Source of the DNA: Phoronis australis
Lineage: Eukaryota > Phoronida > Phoronidae
NCBI GenBank assembly: GCA_002633005.1
Contig: NMRA01000079.1
Span: forward strand, 413,413 to 475,412
Direction: 5' to 3'
DNA length: 62,000 bases
Shown here: piece after piece, positions 1 through 12,300 of the stretch
Numbering within the stretch: the stretch's first letter is position 1
Layout of the letters: the number at the start of each line of letters is the position of its first letter
The notes under the pieces: generated by a model
What the model saw: the letters and a program-made list of their open reading frames with translations, nothing else
What the model was told of the DNA's origin: nothing
Databases searched by the model: none
Translations under genes and position numbers: made by a program

Positions 1-119
1 TGAAGAAAATTTAATTTCGAAAATATCTTCTGAAAATGAACAAAAAAGTGCATTAGTAAAATCAACAAGTTTTTAAGTGGTCTCAAAAAAACAGTCGGTA
101 AATGCATTAATTTTAGTCT

Positions 120-260
120 CAGTTCTTCCACGCGTGTTTCTCCCGAGAGGTTAGCACCTAACGTGCAGACGAGCGTTCCAAATTGGAACGCTAAGTCCCG
201 CGTGGCAGCGCTGCACGCGAAACAAGATGGCGGACGACCTTTGGAGACTGACGACGAGAG
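120..260 (+). promoter_or_regulatory. Candidate CpG-rich promoter / untranslated first exon
   Basis: This patch is richer in CG dinucleotides than the surrounding AT-rich DNA. It contains two palindromes (172-192 and 199-219) and AAGATGGCGG at 224-233, which matches the YY1-type box commonly found just downstream of metazoan transcription starts. A donor-like GAG/GTAATC lies at 260/261. I infer a transcription start and a noncoding first exon for the convertase. It could instead belong to another gene. Confidence 0.4.
227..260 (+). other. Short upstream reading frame at the candidate first exon
   Basis: ATG within AAGATGGCGG opens a frame (MADDLWRLTTR) up to the donor-like site at 261. If joined to an acceptor-like TCTAAG at 1081-1086, the frame would close at the TGA at 1158-1160, one codon before the convertase ATG. 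This is a model only. Confidence 0.2.
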
Positions 261-1163
261 GTAATCGGACTATAATATGAAAGAACAATTTCTCATGGTT
301 TGTTGAGCCCCTGTTTTGTGTAAATTTATTGAGTTATATGTGTTTGTTATGGATGGCGGAATCAAAGAACCCATGGAATTTCTAGTCCCGAGTGTTATAC
401 CTTGTAGTGTATTGGGGACGATCAGCTAAGGACGCCTGGGCTGTGTATCCGACCAGTGCCAGTGCCGTGGCAGTGCCGAAATCGGTTGAGTGAGCCATAA
501 GTATTGCCGCTCACAACATCAGCAGTGCTTTGAGGGGTCTATACAGCATGAAGACAACCACAGGCAATCCGATCTACTGGATTTAGCATTAACCAGGTGC
601 AAAACATAATATTTTAATTACAGAATTTTTAACTTACTTGAATTAATCTCGCAGTGGCGGAAGCCATCTTAGCGATTGTTTTTCAGGTCTTCTGACGTAC
701 AAGAGTTTAATTTTTTGCGGTTTTTAAACTCTATTTTTCTAAATGAAGAAAATAACGAATGATACACATAGCCATGTGGGTTGAAATTAGTGTTCTACGA
801 TTATAAACTTATATTGATTTTGCTTCTAGAGCCTAATATTCGCAAAACAGAAATAAGATTAATGACCGCTAGATGGTGCGCTGCACTAAAAATAAAGGTC
901 ATGCACTTCCGACTTCACAGATAAGGGGAAGCTTTTGACGTGGTAACAGGAGAAATTGTATCTCCCGATAACTTCTGAAAGTTTCACTTCTGCGGAGTAA
1001 GATGATCGTCATTAATGATGTAACAATAGAGATGTATTTATCAACTTGAGAACTTTGCCGGAAAACTCGGGATTTTTGTTTCTAAGTGGACTTCCGACGA
1101 GTTGTGTTAAACAGGTTTACTCGGCTGGTTGACACAACGTCAACGGGACTTGAGTCTTGAGGA
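261..1163. other. 5' flank / leader between candidate first exon and the ATG
   Basis: No convincing coding exon. A pyrimidine-rich acceptor-like site (TTTTTGTTTCTAAG) ends at 1086 and could begin a leader exon containing the ATG at 1164. Nothing else is recognised. Confidence 0.3.
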
Positions 1164-1337
1164 ATGTCGGCTGTTGTAAATTCTTTTACGCTTTTGGCTT
1201 CCTGCTTCTTATTAACTTTGGTAGCTTCTGTCATTGGGCTGGATTTGTACACGAACCAGTGGGCTGTGGAAATTAAGGGCGGCCACAGTGTTGCAGAAGA
1301 AATAGCAAGGCAGCATGGCTTTAAAAACTTAGGACAG
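1164..1337 (+). CDS. PCSK5-like: Convertase exon 1: signal peptide and start of prodomain
   Basis: Encodes residues 1-58. A hydrophobic run at residues 5-25 ([17 protein letters not shown]) is a typical signal peptide, followed by the prodomain start with [12 protein letters not shown], a hallmark of convertase prodomains. The start is set by an in-frame TGA at 1158-1160, only one codon before the ATG. The context is moderate (G at -3). The exon ends in CAG before a GTTAGT donor, phase 0. Confidence 0.92.
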
Positions 1338-4300
1338 GTTAGTACTAGTTTCTCTCGTTTTAACACTTGCTTGTTGAGTTTGATCCACCAGTCCGTGACT
1401 GGTTTGCCTCATGAGATACAGAATCCATTTCAGTATTTTGTTGTAGTAAATCTTGTGTTTAATGGCATCTTAAATGAAATTATGGTGTTTTCATAGTCAT
1501 TCAAGTTATTTTTTGTCATTTACTATTTTGAGTAGTTAAAGCTGTTGCCATAGTAATGATTTGTACAGTAAATGTCATCAATTATTAACATTGTTAGGTT
1601 TTGATGCCTGTACCGATGGTTTGGCAAATCTCTACAGGACTTATTATTTTAAAATAGTAAACCTTTGTTGTGGCAACTTATGTCAGACGAATCAATAGTT
1701 GAGAACATTTTTTTTGAAACTGTGATTTTGTTCTCCACCACAGAAGATTTAGAGTCCACAAAATTCATGAACGTGTTTTAAAGTCCCAGGCTGTGGGTCT
1801 CATCGTCACATCATTCAACCTCTGCCAAACATCCAAAATGTCATATTTTGCTAAAGAAAATGACTTATCTCGTAGGAGTTCAATCTCATCAAATTGATTT
1901 TCAACCTTGATAGGTGAGCCAAACTCATCACTGCAAAATACAAAGTTGTTATTTCAAATCCAATCAGTTTGTGGACATCAGTTGGTGGCTGAATGAAGAA
2001 AAAGTTCCAGAAATTGGTTTTTGTCCCCTTGTTTTTCTTCTCAACATTCATTGACGAATTGATGTAATACCTAGAGTTATGTGGTTACATGTTTACGTCT
2101 TAGTTGCATGTGGTTCATGAAAGTCGTGCATTGGACCAATAGAAAATGTACCTAAAAGTTAGGCTGACCTCAGAATCAAATGTTTGTAAAATCTTCAAAG
2201 CAAAATTTTTAGTGCTCATAAAATCAATTTACATCCCAGTGCATTATATCAAATGTCTGGCGCCTTATTTGTATAAAGTCTAGCCTCGTAGGAATTTCAC
2301 CAACAGACGGTGCAGTTTAGATGAGCAAATCAGCTCAGAATGGATCATCAGTTTTGAAATTTGGATTCTTTAAAACCTTCTCTACAATGGAAACATATGA
2401 ATGAACCAACAACCCTGTTCTGTTTCATGTTTACATTTTTGTAAACAGCTAATTTCAGCATCGCACACACGTGGGTGTATTATGCTGAGATGTGGGTGTA
2501 TAATATTGAGACAACAAAAATATTCATCTCACTGCAAAGACAACAAAAAGATTCATCTCACTGCAGTGAGATTGACCTTTGTATGCTTTGTTCGTCTGTA
2601 CTGATTTTTATCAGCAAATAATTTTATATCAAAACGTACGAGCTGGGAAATGGTGAAAATATTCACGTGGCCATCGCTTCGTCGGTGTTACCATGGTGCG
2701 GCGCATGTGGAAATATTTAGACAACTTTTAGGTTCACCAGTCAAACCATAAATGTGGCTTTCGGGACAAAATTGAATAATACAAGAAATCTGCTATCTTA
2801 AAACCTAAATTTGTAAAAAAAAATGTGCAATGTTCTGTCTATTTCATGATTTACGCCATGTAATATACCTCAGAAAGTCTTAATTAAGAGAACCCATTTC
2901 ACAGACAGTTGTAAATTTTTACACCAAAATTACAATGTATGGAATATGACCTCATCTTCAAATATAGCCTTCTTGTGTCAGCTTTAAACTGTCTTCGTTG
3001 TCAACTTTATAAACAACTGACCATCATCTAGAAGAGAGTTTTTCTACTTCTAAATATTCATTGATAACCACATCTTGTGCAGGATTTGATGACCTTGAGT
3101 GGTGGGACGTGACAGCGAATCTTATCTCCTCTCTCGCACTCAATTGCTATCAGCACTCCAGGGACCTTAGTGCTGTTGTTTTTTTCCCATGTTTCACACT
3201 GATTTCACACGGCAATGGATTGAGATATTATTTTGTGCTGGGATGTCTACAACTGTTACACAGATGATTGCTTTCATTACTAATTGAGTAACATTAACAT
3301 TGAAAGTTGCATTTTGCCCTGTGTATCTGGCTTTAAAATGAAAACTAAATTATGCCACTTAATCTAGAGTCAATTTTGTCTAATAATATTCTTAATTGTG
3401 TACAGGTTTCTAATTTCATTACCTACAAGAACATTGGAACCATCTGCGACTCAAGACAATAGTTTTGGGTTTGTTAGGGTAATTGTGGATTCAAAAACTT
3501 TTAAGAGGTAACAACTCTTTCATTATCAAGTCAAGATTGGATGAACGTCCGAGCATGTTTTTGAACTTCGAAGCCCTTTGCTTTGGCATTCGTCATTGGC
3601 AGCTTAAGAATGGCGAAATACAACTTGAAGCTGGAAGAAACGATTTCATAATACATGTGATTTTGTTGGGAAGTTGGAGAAGTGACATTCCATTTTGCTG
3701 CCACATTTTCTCCTAAATTCGATCTTTCATCACAGACTGATCGTGGCGTAAGTTTACTTCTTGTACAGAAAACAAAAGTAAAATAATCCTGACCATTTTT
3801 GGCAATTATATTTGTCCAAAACTGGTGAAATTTTGTCATAATTGGGTAAATATCTTAAAGCAGTCTCACTGTCATGCAGGTAGCTTGCTTTTGAAGTCCA
3901 ATATTGCTCATCTTTAGGTTAAGTACCGTTAGTTGAATCTTTTATCAACTTTCTCAACAAAAAAGCATTGAATACTTGAATGATCTTCAAAACTTTTAGT
4001 CTGTGAAATACCTTTAACTAAGAAAACAATACACTTGGTAAAATTCTGTTATTTCAAAAGGCAGTCAATCTTTTTAAAGTGCAAAGTAATTATTTTGGCT
4101 GATTTTAAGATTCTTAGTTAGGTTATCACCAACGCAAAAGTGATCCTGTAACAATTTTCTGTTTCATTTCCAAAAATTGGCTTGGTATACTATATATCTG
4201 GATTGTTTCTTATGAGCAAAGTGTTACTTCGATAACTTATGGAGCTTTCAAGAATTCACATGTAGATCTTGAGTGCTGAATTCCTGAAATGTCCATCAAT

Positions 4301-6255
4301 GGAAGTGGCCATCTTGAAGTCTATCACATCTGTTTCCCCAGTGCCTGGCATGTTCACAGAAGATGGTTTCAATAAAATTAGTGTGCCACTGATTGGATTA
4401 ATGAGTCCCTTCAACTTCCTTGGTTACGATCACAGACATGTTGTCATTCTTGCTCATGACAAATCAATAACCTGACCAGGAACAACAGGTTGTGCAATTT
4501 TTCATACGTTTACTATTGATTGTATCACTGTTTCACCATAGAATCTTCTTTGTAGTTTCTGTCAATTCCATGTATGGAAACTACATGTTTGGTTTCTTCT
4601 GACAAAATTTCAGTATTTATTCCTTTCACTGTCTTGACCCTAAGAATCGTTCACACCAAAGTTCTGCTGTCCAACTCCCCGTCCCCTGTTCCAAGAAAAT
4701 TGACGTATATAAGACAAGTCTTGAATTTCAAGATAAAACTAAAATTTGTCTCAAGTCCATTTCTACAAAGAAGTCCTATGTTTGACTTATTTTTTTACAC
4801 AAGTTTTGTCATAATTTTGACTTACTAACCGAATGTGAAAGTTTCAAAGTTTGGAAGTTGAGACTTACGTTAGTCAAAAATGAACTTACTGGTAAGTCAC
4901 TTTAAAACAAGGTTTAAAAGTTGCAACTGTTGCATGGAACCCTCTGTAGGGGTACGTGGTTTAGTGAGATTAACTGTTGTGACTCAGTGGTTACACAGCA
5001 TAAAATCATAGAGAATAACCGGTGATGCAACGTTTTCTTTCGTCCTAAGTGTATAACATCAAGGTGAATGATTGTCTGTCATTTATCAAATTTCTTGAAT
5101 TTAGGATGGCCAGTATTGCTGATTTTTTTATACAAGTTCCAACCTTGAGCAGAATAATTTAAATTTTCACCGCCCCAAACTAGAGAATTTTTGCCTTAGA
5201 GATTTAGTTAAGTCTTTGGAATACCTAGGCTTGGTTAAAATATTCAGTCAACCTAAGTTCTTGATAAATGTACCCGACATTATACAAAATTCATGTGTGC
5301 GAAATGACAATCTTTTTCAGTTCATTCATTTGTCTATTGATTTATGATAACTTCCCAGGCAAGTAGTAATTTTTCATCTCTCCTTTTCTGTTTGACATCA
5401 GCAAGTGATTGTGTCCCGGGCAAGCCCAACACCAGTGTAACATGTTGTTTATGTTGCCTGCCCTCAATGTTTGATGAGGGCCTTTTCAGTGATCCCCTCA
5501 TGAAGAGCTGTTGACCTACTTCTTATTGAGCACATACTTAGAAGTGTTTAGACTTGTTATTGAAATTCAGTTATGACTTTGTGAATGAAGACTATTGTCA
5601 AAGGAATTATCTAGATATTTAAAATCCCTCAACTCTCAGGAAAACATGCCAACCATGTAATTATAACTGGCATAGAATTAACAGTGTGTGAACTTAAAAT
5701 TACGTAGAATCTCACTAAATTCGGACAAAAATAATCGACAAAAGTGTCCTTTCTTCATTTTCCAGTGCTTCTGATCTTGTTGTGAATGCGTACAAATTTT
5801 CAAAACTCTGTTTGATGGTAGTTGTGATACAAAACCTGAACATGGAAATTCATAATTTGGTGCTACATATCTTTCTTGGAAAAATGAAGAAAAAATCACA
5901 TGTAGGCTATATTGTGTCCTAAATTGGTGAGATTTTGCCGCACTGGAATTTGAAAACTTAGGAGGATCGCACTTCAAGGTTATAAACATTCGCTTTTGAT
6001 AAAACATTTCATTTCTCTGAACTGGTTGCTGTGTACCATTTTCTGATAAAACCTAACACAGGTTGTTAAAGTTCATTCATATCTTTGATGGTCCAATCCC
6101 GAAATCCAGTTTTTTGTATTATCGGTAGACAAAAAATTCGACAACACATGCCGTCCAGACTGCCATAATATTTCTTTCAGAAATTCAGCTGCTTCTTGTT
6201 TTAGATAGAAAGTTAAACCAGTTAATGATGTTGCAAATTAAGACTAATAGTACTC

Positions 6256-6303
<48 letters not shown>

Positions 6304-9300
6304 CCTTATCATGCTTGATCTGAAATTTGACTCTTACAAGGAAGTGTGAGTTTTTAGAAGAAACTGCTGTTGCAGTGGTAACCTTGGGTCACCGATGATT
6401 GACAGTTTGGGTGGGACCATTTTTTTCCTCCTTTAGACCAGGAAGTGAAATGCATGTTTTTGGTATTAACTGTTTTAGTAAATAATAATGTGAAGAATCA
6501 ATTTATATGTGTCGGTCTTATAATTATACCATACTTTTTAATACATTTATTAGCTCACAATAAGTGTTCATGGTATGATAAAATATATTGCCAGAATTCG
6601 TGCAATCCGCATATTGTGGGGGTCGTTTTTGGACTAAAAAAACAATGCCTCAATGAAGCACAGACTTTTGATATATTGTGTTATCTGATATCCACCCACA
6701 CTAGATTTGTGATATTAAATACAAATCAAGCAGTGATTAGGTTGGCTGTTCTTTGATGAAGATTGTGTTATTGCGTGACCATCCGAATTTGTGGTTTGAT
6801 ATTTTATGTAACGAGTCATGTACAGTACAAGATGAAAGTAATTAGACAAAATACTGTTTCTCTGTTGTCACAGCAAAAATGACTGGTTACGACGTTTGTG
6901 GCAAGAAATTCTAATTTCAGAATGGCTTAGCGTTCTTGTAAAATTCTCTTTCGTTATCGGCCATGAGAAAAAGCTACTCTGAGGATTAATATGGGTTCCA
7001 CCCAACTGTCACGATTGTTGAATTCTGGGTTATTTTGTTTTAAAAACTTTTGGCTTGTAATGTAATTTAATGTCAGTGTTGTAAATAAAACTGGACATTG
7101 GCTTTAATATTGTGCTAAAAGATGACAGAATTATGGTTTGTCAAATATCTGTGAAATTTTGGAGCTTGGCTGATTTTCAAGTGACTTTTTGTCCAATTAT
7201 GGTAACTTCTCAACAGTTTTGGACATAATTGCCAAAGTAGCCCTTTCTTCATTTTTCAATTGCTTCTAACATTGCTGTGAATGGCCACAGTTTTTCGAAA
7301 TATTGTCTGGTTATTAACTATGATATGACAGAGCATCATTCTGGTACTATCAATGGGTCCTTCAGGAAAAAAATGAGATTATGAAATTTCGTCTGTCTTC
7401 CATATTGTATCCTAAATGAGAGTTTACCGTGTCTTTTTCAGTGTTGGGTTTTCTTTGATGAAATTCCTGAACTTCTTACCACCATAGTCTGTTTTAGCTA
7501 TATAGCTTTCAACTTCTGAACATTCCTGCTACCAAAACCTATTCCGAATTTTGGTTGTTTTTATTATGTCTGGTGACAAAGTAAAAGTTGGTGGAGTTGG
7601 TTCTTTGTGCATGAGTTGTGATTCATCAGTTCTACACGTGTATCCTGTTGTGGCATTTGTGCACCAAATTTCTGGAATTGTTTTTACCCCCCCGGTAGGG
7701 TGAATGGGTTTCTGTGGAATAGTAAAATTCATTTTTTAGTGTTTTGTTCCCAAAATAGTACGGTGATTCTTCACTTAACACGCAACATGGCCGACAAGTG
7801 AAATGCTGTCTGTTGTTGTTTTAAATTTCTCCAGAAAAATAAAGTCTTCAGAAAATTTAAGTTTACTGCTAGGATTGCCTGCACTGTGTAGACATCTTAA
7901 AAACATTTGGAAAAGTTTCCATTATTCGTTGCAAGGTTATTAACCTTTGGAACTTGGAAATGATAATGTTGGCAATCGTTTTTGTGGGAAACAGGCGGAG
8001 AATTACCTCGCACAAAAGGTACTACCCATGTGGAATCCGAGTTCCTGCAATAGAATGCATGTGTCCAGTTGAGGACAAGAGTTCCAACCAGAAACTGACA
8101 GCTGCTATTTAGAAGGCAAACATTACCACATGGGTCATTCAAAAAGTAATACGGACAATTCAATTACCCACTGTTTCCCATTACTAAAGCATTTTGTCCA
8201 TAACTGGGGCCAGCTTTACTCATCTTGTCCCAGCACACGTGCCAGACAGACGGGAGAGAGCCGCCCACACTACTGGCTATGTTCACAGTTTTATGTCCTT
8301 GAATGGTTGGTCTATTTGGAACAGAAAAATGTGGTTCTGACATTGAATTAGCAAATGTTTTGAGGTCAGCCCAAGGCCCATATTGCCAGTTGGTGATTTT
8401 GACACCTGTTTTCATACTGGAGGCTAGTAAACATCTGGAATAAGGATTGACATCACAATTTGTTTTACTGCCCATAGCAACTTGTTGGCATGTATGTTGC
8501 CTATAGCAACTTGTTAGCATGTATGTTGCCTATAGCAACTTGTTAGCATGTAGCCTATGCCTGATGGATTTTTCATGTTTTTCTTTAGGTTATGTAGCAC
8601 CTTATCATCCGGTCTTGATGTTCTTAAGTTGGCCAAATTTGGACATTTTTGTAAAGTCCTAAACCTTATTGTATCAACTAAAAATGTAACTAGGTGATGG
8701 AAGTTGTGGTAACACGAGTCCTGTCCGTACCATGGTGTACCCAAGAATACCCCACCCCCTGTTTATCCAAGCACCCACACTAAACACTCACTCTAGACCA
8801 TTGTACCATGTGATTAATACTTAGATACCCTTTGTATGTCACTGAGCAAGTGCATAGCCAGTAATTACTCCCATGTTGTAGGAGTTATTTGTTTTTAGGG
8901 TATCTCCTAATGTGTATGGGGCTTCACTTCAGATAGAAGATGGTATTCAGTGTCCTACAATATTGCACATAAACCTTTGTCGTGTTGTGTTTAGGAACAA
9001 GTCTGCCTTATGTTGACCATTGCCCATGCATTGACATTTAAGAGCATTTCCAAATTTAAGTCGTGCTTACCCAGGGGCCTTGGGTCTATTTTAAACATTT
9101 CAATGCAGTCATTGCCTTTTGACTATATCCGCATATTAAAACACGGTGCTTCAATACATCTTCAAATAAAATTATAACCTCCTCTTGTGTTTTGAGTTTG
9201 CGATAAGTTGTTCCCAAACTACGGAGACTCGCTTTAAGTGGTCACGCTTTAATTAGAGTGCCGTATGCTGTGGTAAAATCTTACCAATTTCAGACAAAAA

Positions 9301-12300
9301 TATTCGTCAAATTTGACCTTTTTCATTTTTCAAATACTTCTCATATTGTTGTAAATACCCATAGTGTCGTCTGATGTTAGCTGCAGCTTAGAACTTGCAA
9401 AAGGATGAAGCATTTATTCTGTGCTACTTGTCATGAGTAAATATGAGAAAAATGAAAAAATAAAATTTCACCTGTCCGCCATATTGTGTCATGATTGTGG
9501 TGAGAGATTTCACCGTAACAGGAATAAAATTTCATGAAATCAGGTGATAATTTGAAATTTTATATCCACTATTTTTTATCTTCTTTTCATTATCTTTGTA
9601 TCTCTAATGTGTTACAGTTTATTTCACACTCATGACATCCAAGTTATGGACAGTTCAATTAACAATTAATTTCCACATTAAGGCGGGGAAATGAATACTT
9701 AAAAATACATCAGTCTCAAACTGCTACTTAGATTATTTTGAGTGCATTGTGTAAATGTACCTTGACTGATCTGGCGTCGTCACTGATGTGAAATATAAAA
9801 TTTTGATGACGTGGATGTTTTAATGTCTTGCAATTACTGTATGCCTAGAATTGATTTTCAAGTTATGTCATTTTTAATTTCTTTGTGTTTCATAATGATG
9901 AAACGGTTTGAATGCGAGAATAAGATTATATTCAGAAAATACTTCACTTTTTTAGAAAATACTTAACTTGTGAAATAGTTATTAAAGGTTTAGCTGTACT
10001 TGCCTGAAAACTTAAAGTCGTCACACTTGAACTCAGATGTACAGGGTATTGTCCCGTAAGGCGCATCGCAGATGATATGCTATGTGTCTCCAATGCAAAA
10101 GAGGTCAGCTCAGTATGGGGCAAAATGAACCGTGAGAATTTGCGTCATGAGGCAGTGAAGTGAATTCCTTACATGTTGGATCTCTTTAGAGACCCTTTCA
10201 TACTAATGTCGAGGCGTCAATGTTTTGGGGAGTTGGGGTCAGTAAGAACAGTTAACTTAGCTAATAGTGCCAGTTTGCTTCGCAGTAAACAGGTCGATTT
10301 AAGAGCAGAGCGTTGATGCTGTGGTGCAGTATGAACAGTCAATTTTGATCCCATCGAAGTTATTGCTAGGGGCCACTGTTATCGTCAACAATTAAAGGGC
10401 GGTGTCGTCGCTAATAGTTGCTTATATTTTGCTCGAATAATCACCTATTCAATTAGAAGTAATTTTTATGTCAATTAGCACATGTAAATGTTCCCAGTTT
10501 GTGACATTAAAAATTTCTTAGCGTGCACGCGAAGCATCAACACTACCTTGCGATTACTTCAATGACAACTGCGCCACCTACTGTCGGTATGAACGGTTCA
10601 GTTCACTTTGCAATTTACGTCGACACTCTGCTCAGACTGGAGTTAAGTCAGCATTACCTATCGAGCCTTAAATCCTCAGAGCGTGTGGTCAAGGTGAGTT
10701 GACATAAAATTGACACGGAGCAAGATGTTCGAGCGCAAATTGCTCTACCTCACAAACGGGTGGCAAAAGTTGTCGCCGCGGTGTCAATTTGCTCCGTGTC
10801 AGTCCCATTTACATACAGGAACATCTCGTTCCGTGTCGGCTGATCAGTGTCAACTATTGTAGCATAAACGGCGCTTCTTATTGAGCTGTAGACCCAGCTG
10901 CAGTTCATTTGAGGCAGGTGGCTAACCTCAATAGCTCTCTGTTTGCGCAAGGCCTAGTCTATCTGGTAGTTGTTGCAAGAAGCCAGGCTATTCCCAGTCA
11001 GACGTTTTGCTTTAGGGACAGTCCTGTCGATGACTTCTCTGGCCAAGTTTTTTGTTCAATCCCAACATATTGGCATTTCTTGCAAACTGCAGAAATCAAG
11101 TTGAGAATAATGAATATATTATGACCTAGTTCTTTAAACTTTCATTGTAAATTTAGGTAATGGTTGTATCATCTTTTTTCATTGAGTAGTTCAACCGGAT
11201 TGAGTTAGTATTTCTGTTTTGTCGTCTAACAGACGGAATAAAATAGACACTAAATAGTTACCATTCACTGCCATGGAAGCCATGTTGTGTGTTGATGTGA
11301 TGAAGGCGTGATAAGGCAATTTCGGTGTCATTTGATGAAAACAACGGTCAATGAAACTAGGCAATTTTTTAATGAAGATTGTTTTGATTGGATGTTCGTA
11401 TTAACAAAAGGTATTATACCTTGTTTACAATGCCTTTGGAAATTTGTGAATCAGGAAATGCACAAGCTGGCAAATGTGTGTACTTAGGAAATTGTCATTA
11501 TATTTTGTAACCACAAAAAGAAGGAAACCGTTGTTAGCTTTTCTTTATTTTGTGACTCGCTTGAGGTAAATGTAATGTTTGGTTTAATATATTCATTTAA
11601 ACGTCTCCGAAAGTACAGTTTCCATTTGAAGAATGTATAAACCCACCTTCTGTTTGAAAGTTATTGATTTAGTTCATGTTCTGATGTAAAAATGGTTTCA
11701 AAGTCTTCCTTACAAGTTGGTCTTGCTCAAATTAGGCGGGATTTCTGAGCTCGGGTAGAATTTGGCAGTCTATTTCCGTCTCTGTTAGAGACTACTTATT
11801 CAATGACTTTACCACACGGTCACTTTATGTGCTGACCATCAAGCAAGGATAAAACTGTCAGTGCTTCTCAAGCTAAGAAATGAGATCAAATTTTAGAGCA
11901 GTGTTATGATGGTAAATAGCTTAAATATGTTTTTGTTTTGATAGAAGGCAAATTTACTGCTGTTATGTCTTATCGTTATTCTCCAATTTCACTTGTATGT
12001 AATCATATAGAGCAGGCTTGAATCTTTGAAAATTTGATGACTTGAATTTTAAGTGGTGTTTCTTTATGACTCTTAGAGCTCAAGAGTAGTCTAAACCACT
12101 TGTTATGAGGAATTTTTTGCTTGACATTAAGAAGCTGTTGTTTTTATAAAGCGTTTCTGGGCAGGTCAGTTTGTACTATTTGCTTAACATTTTGTAAAAG
12201 CATCAACATCCTGGGGTGACAACAGAAAGAAATACACACCCAAACCACTCTCAAAATTGGAACCTTGGGGAGTTTCCATTTTGTGACAGCTAGCGTAAGC

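Noticed and set aside
10750-10950. Minus-strand 66-codon frame with a fairly protein-like composition
   Set aside because: No family motif, no splice sites in a matching phase and no neighbours in the same frame. It lies in intron 1 next to an inverted repeat, so chance is more likely.
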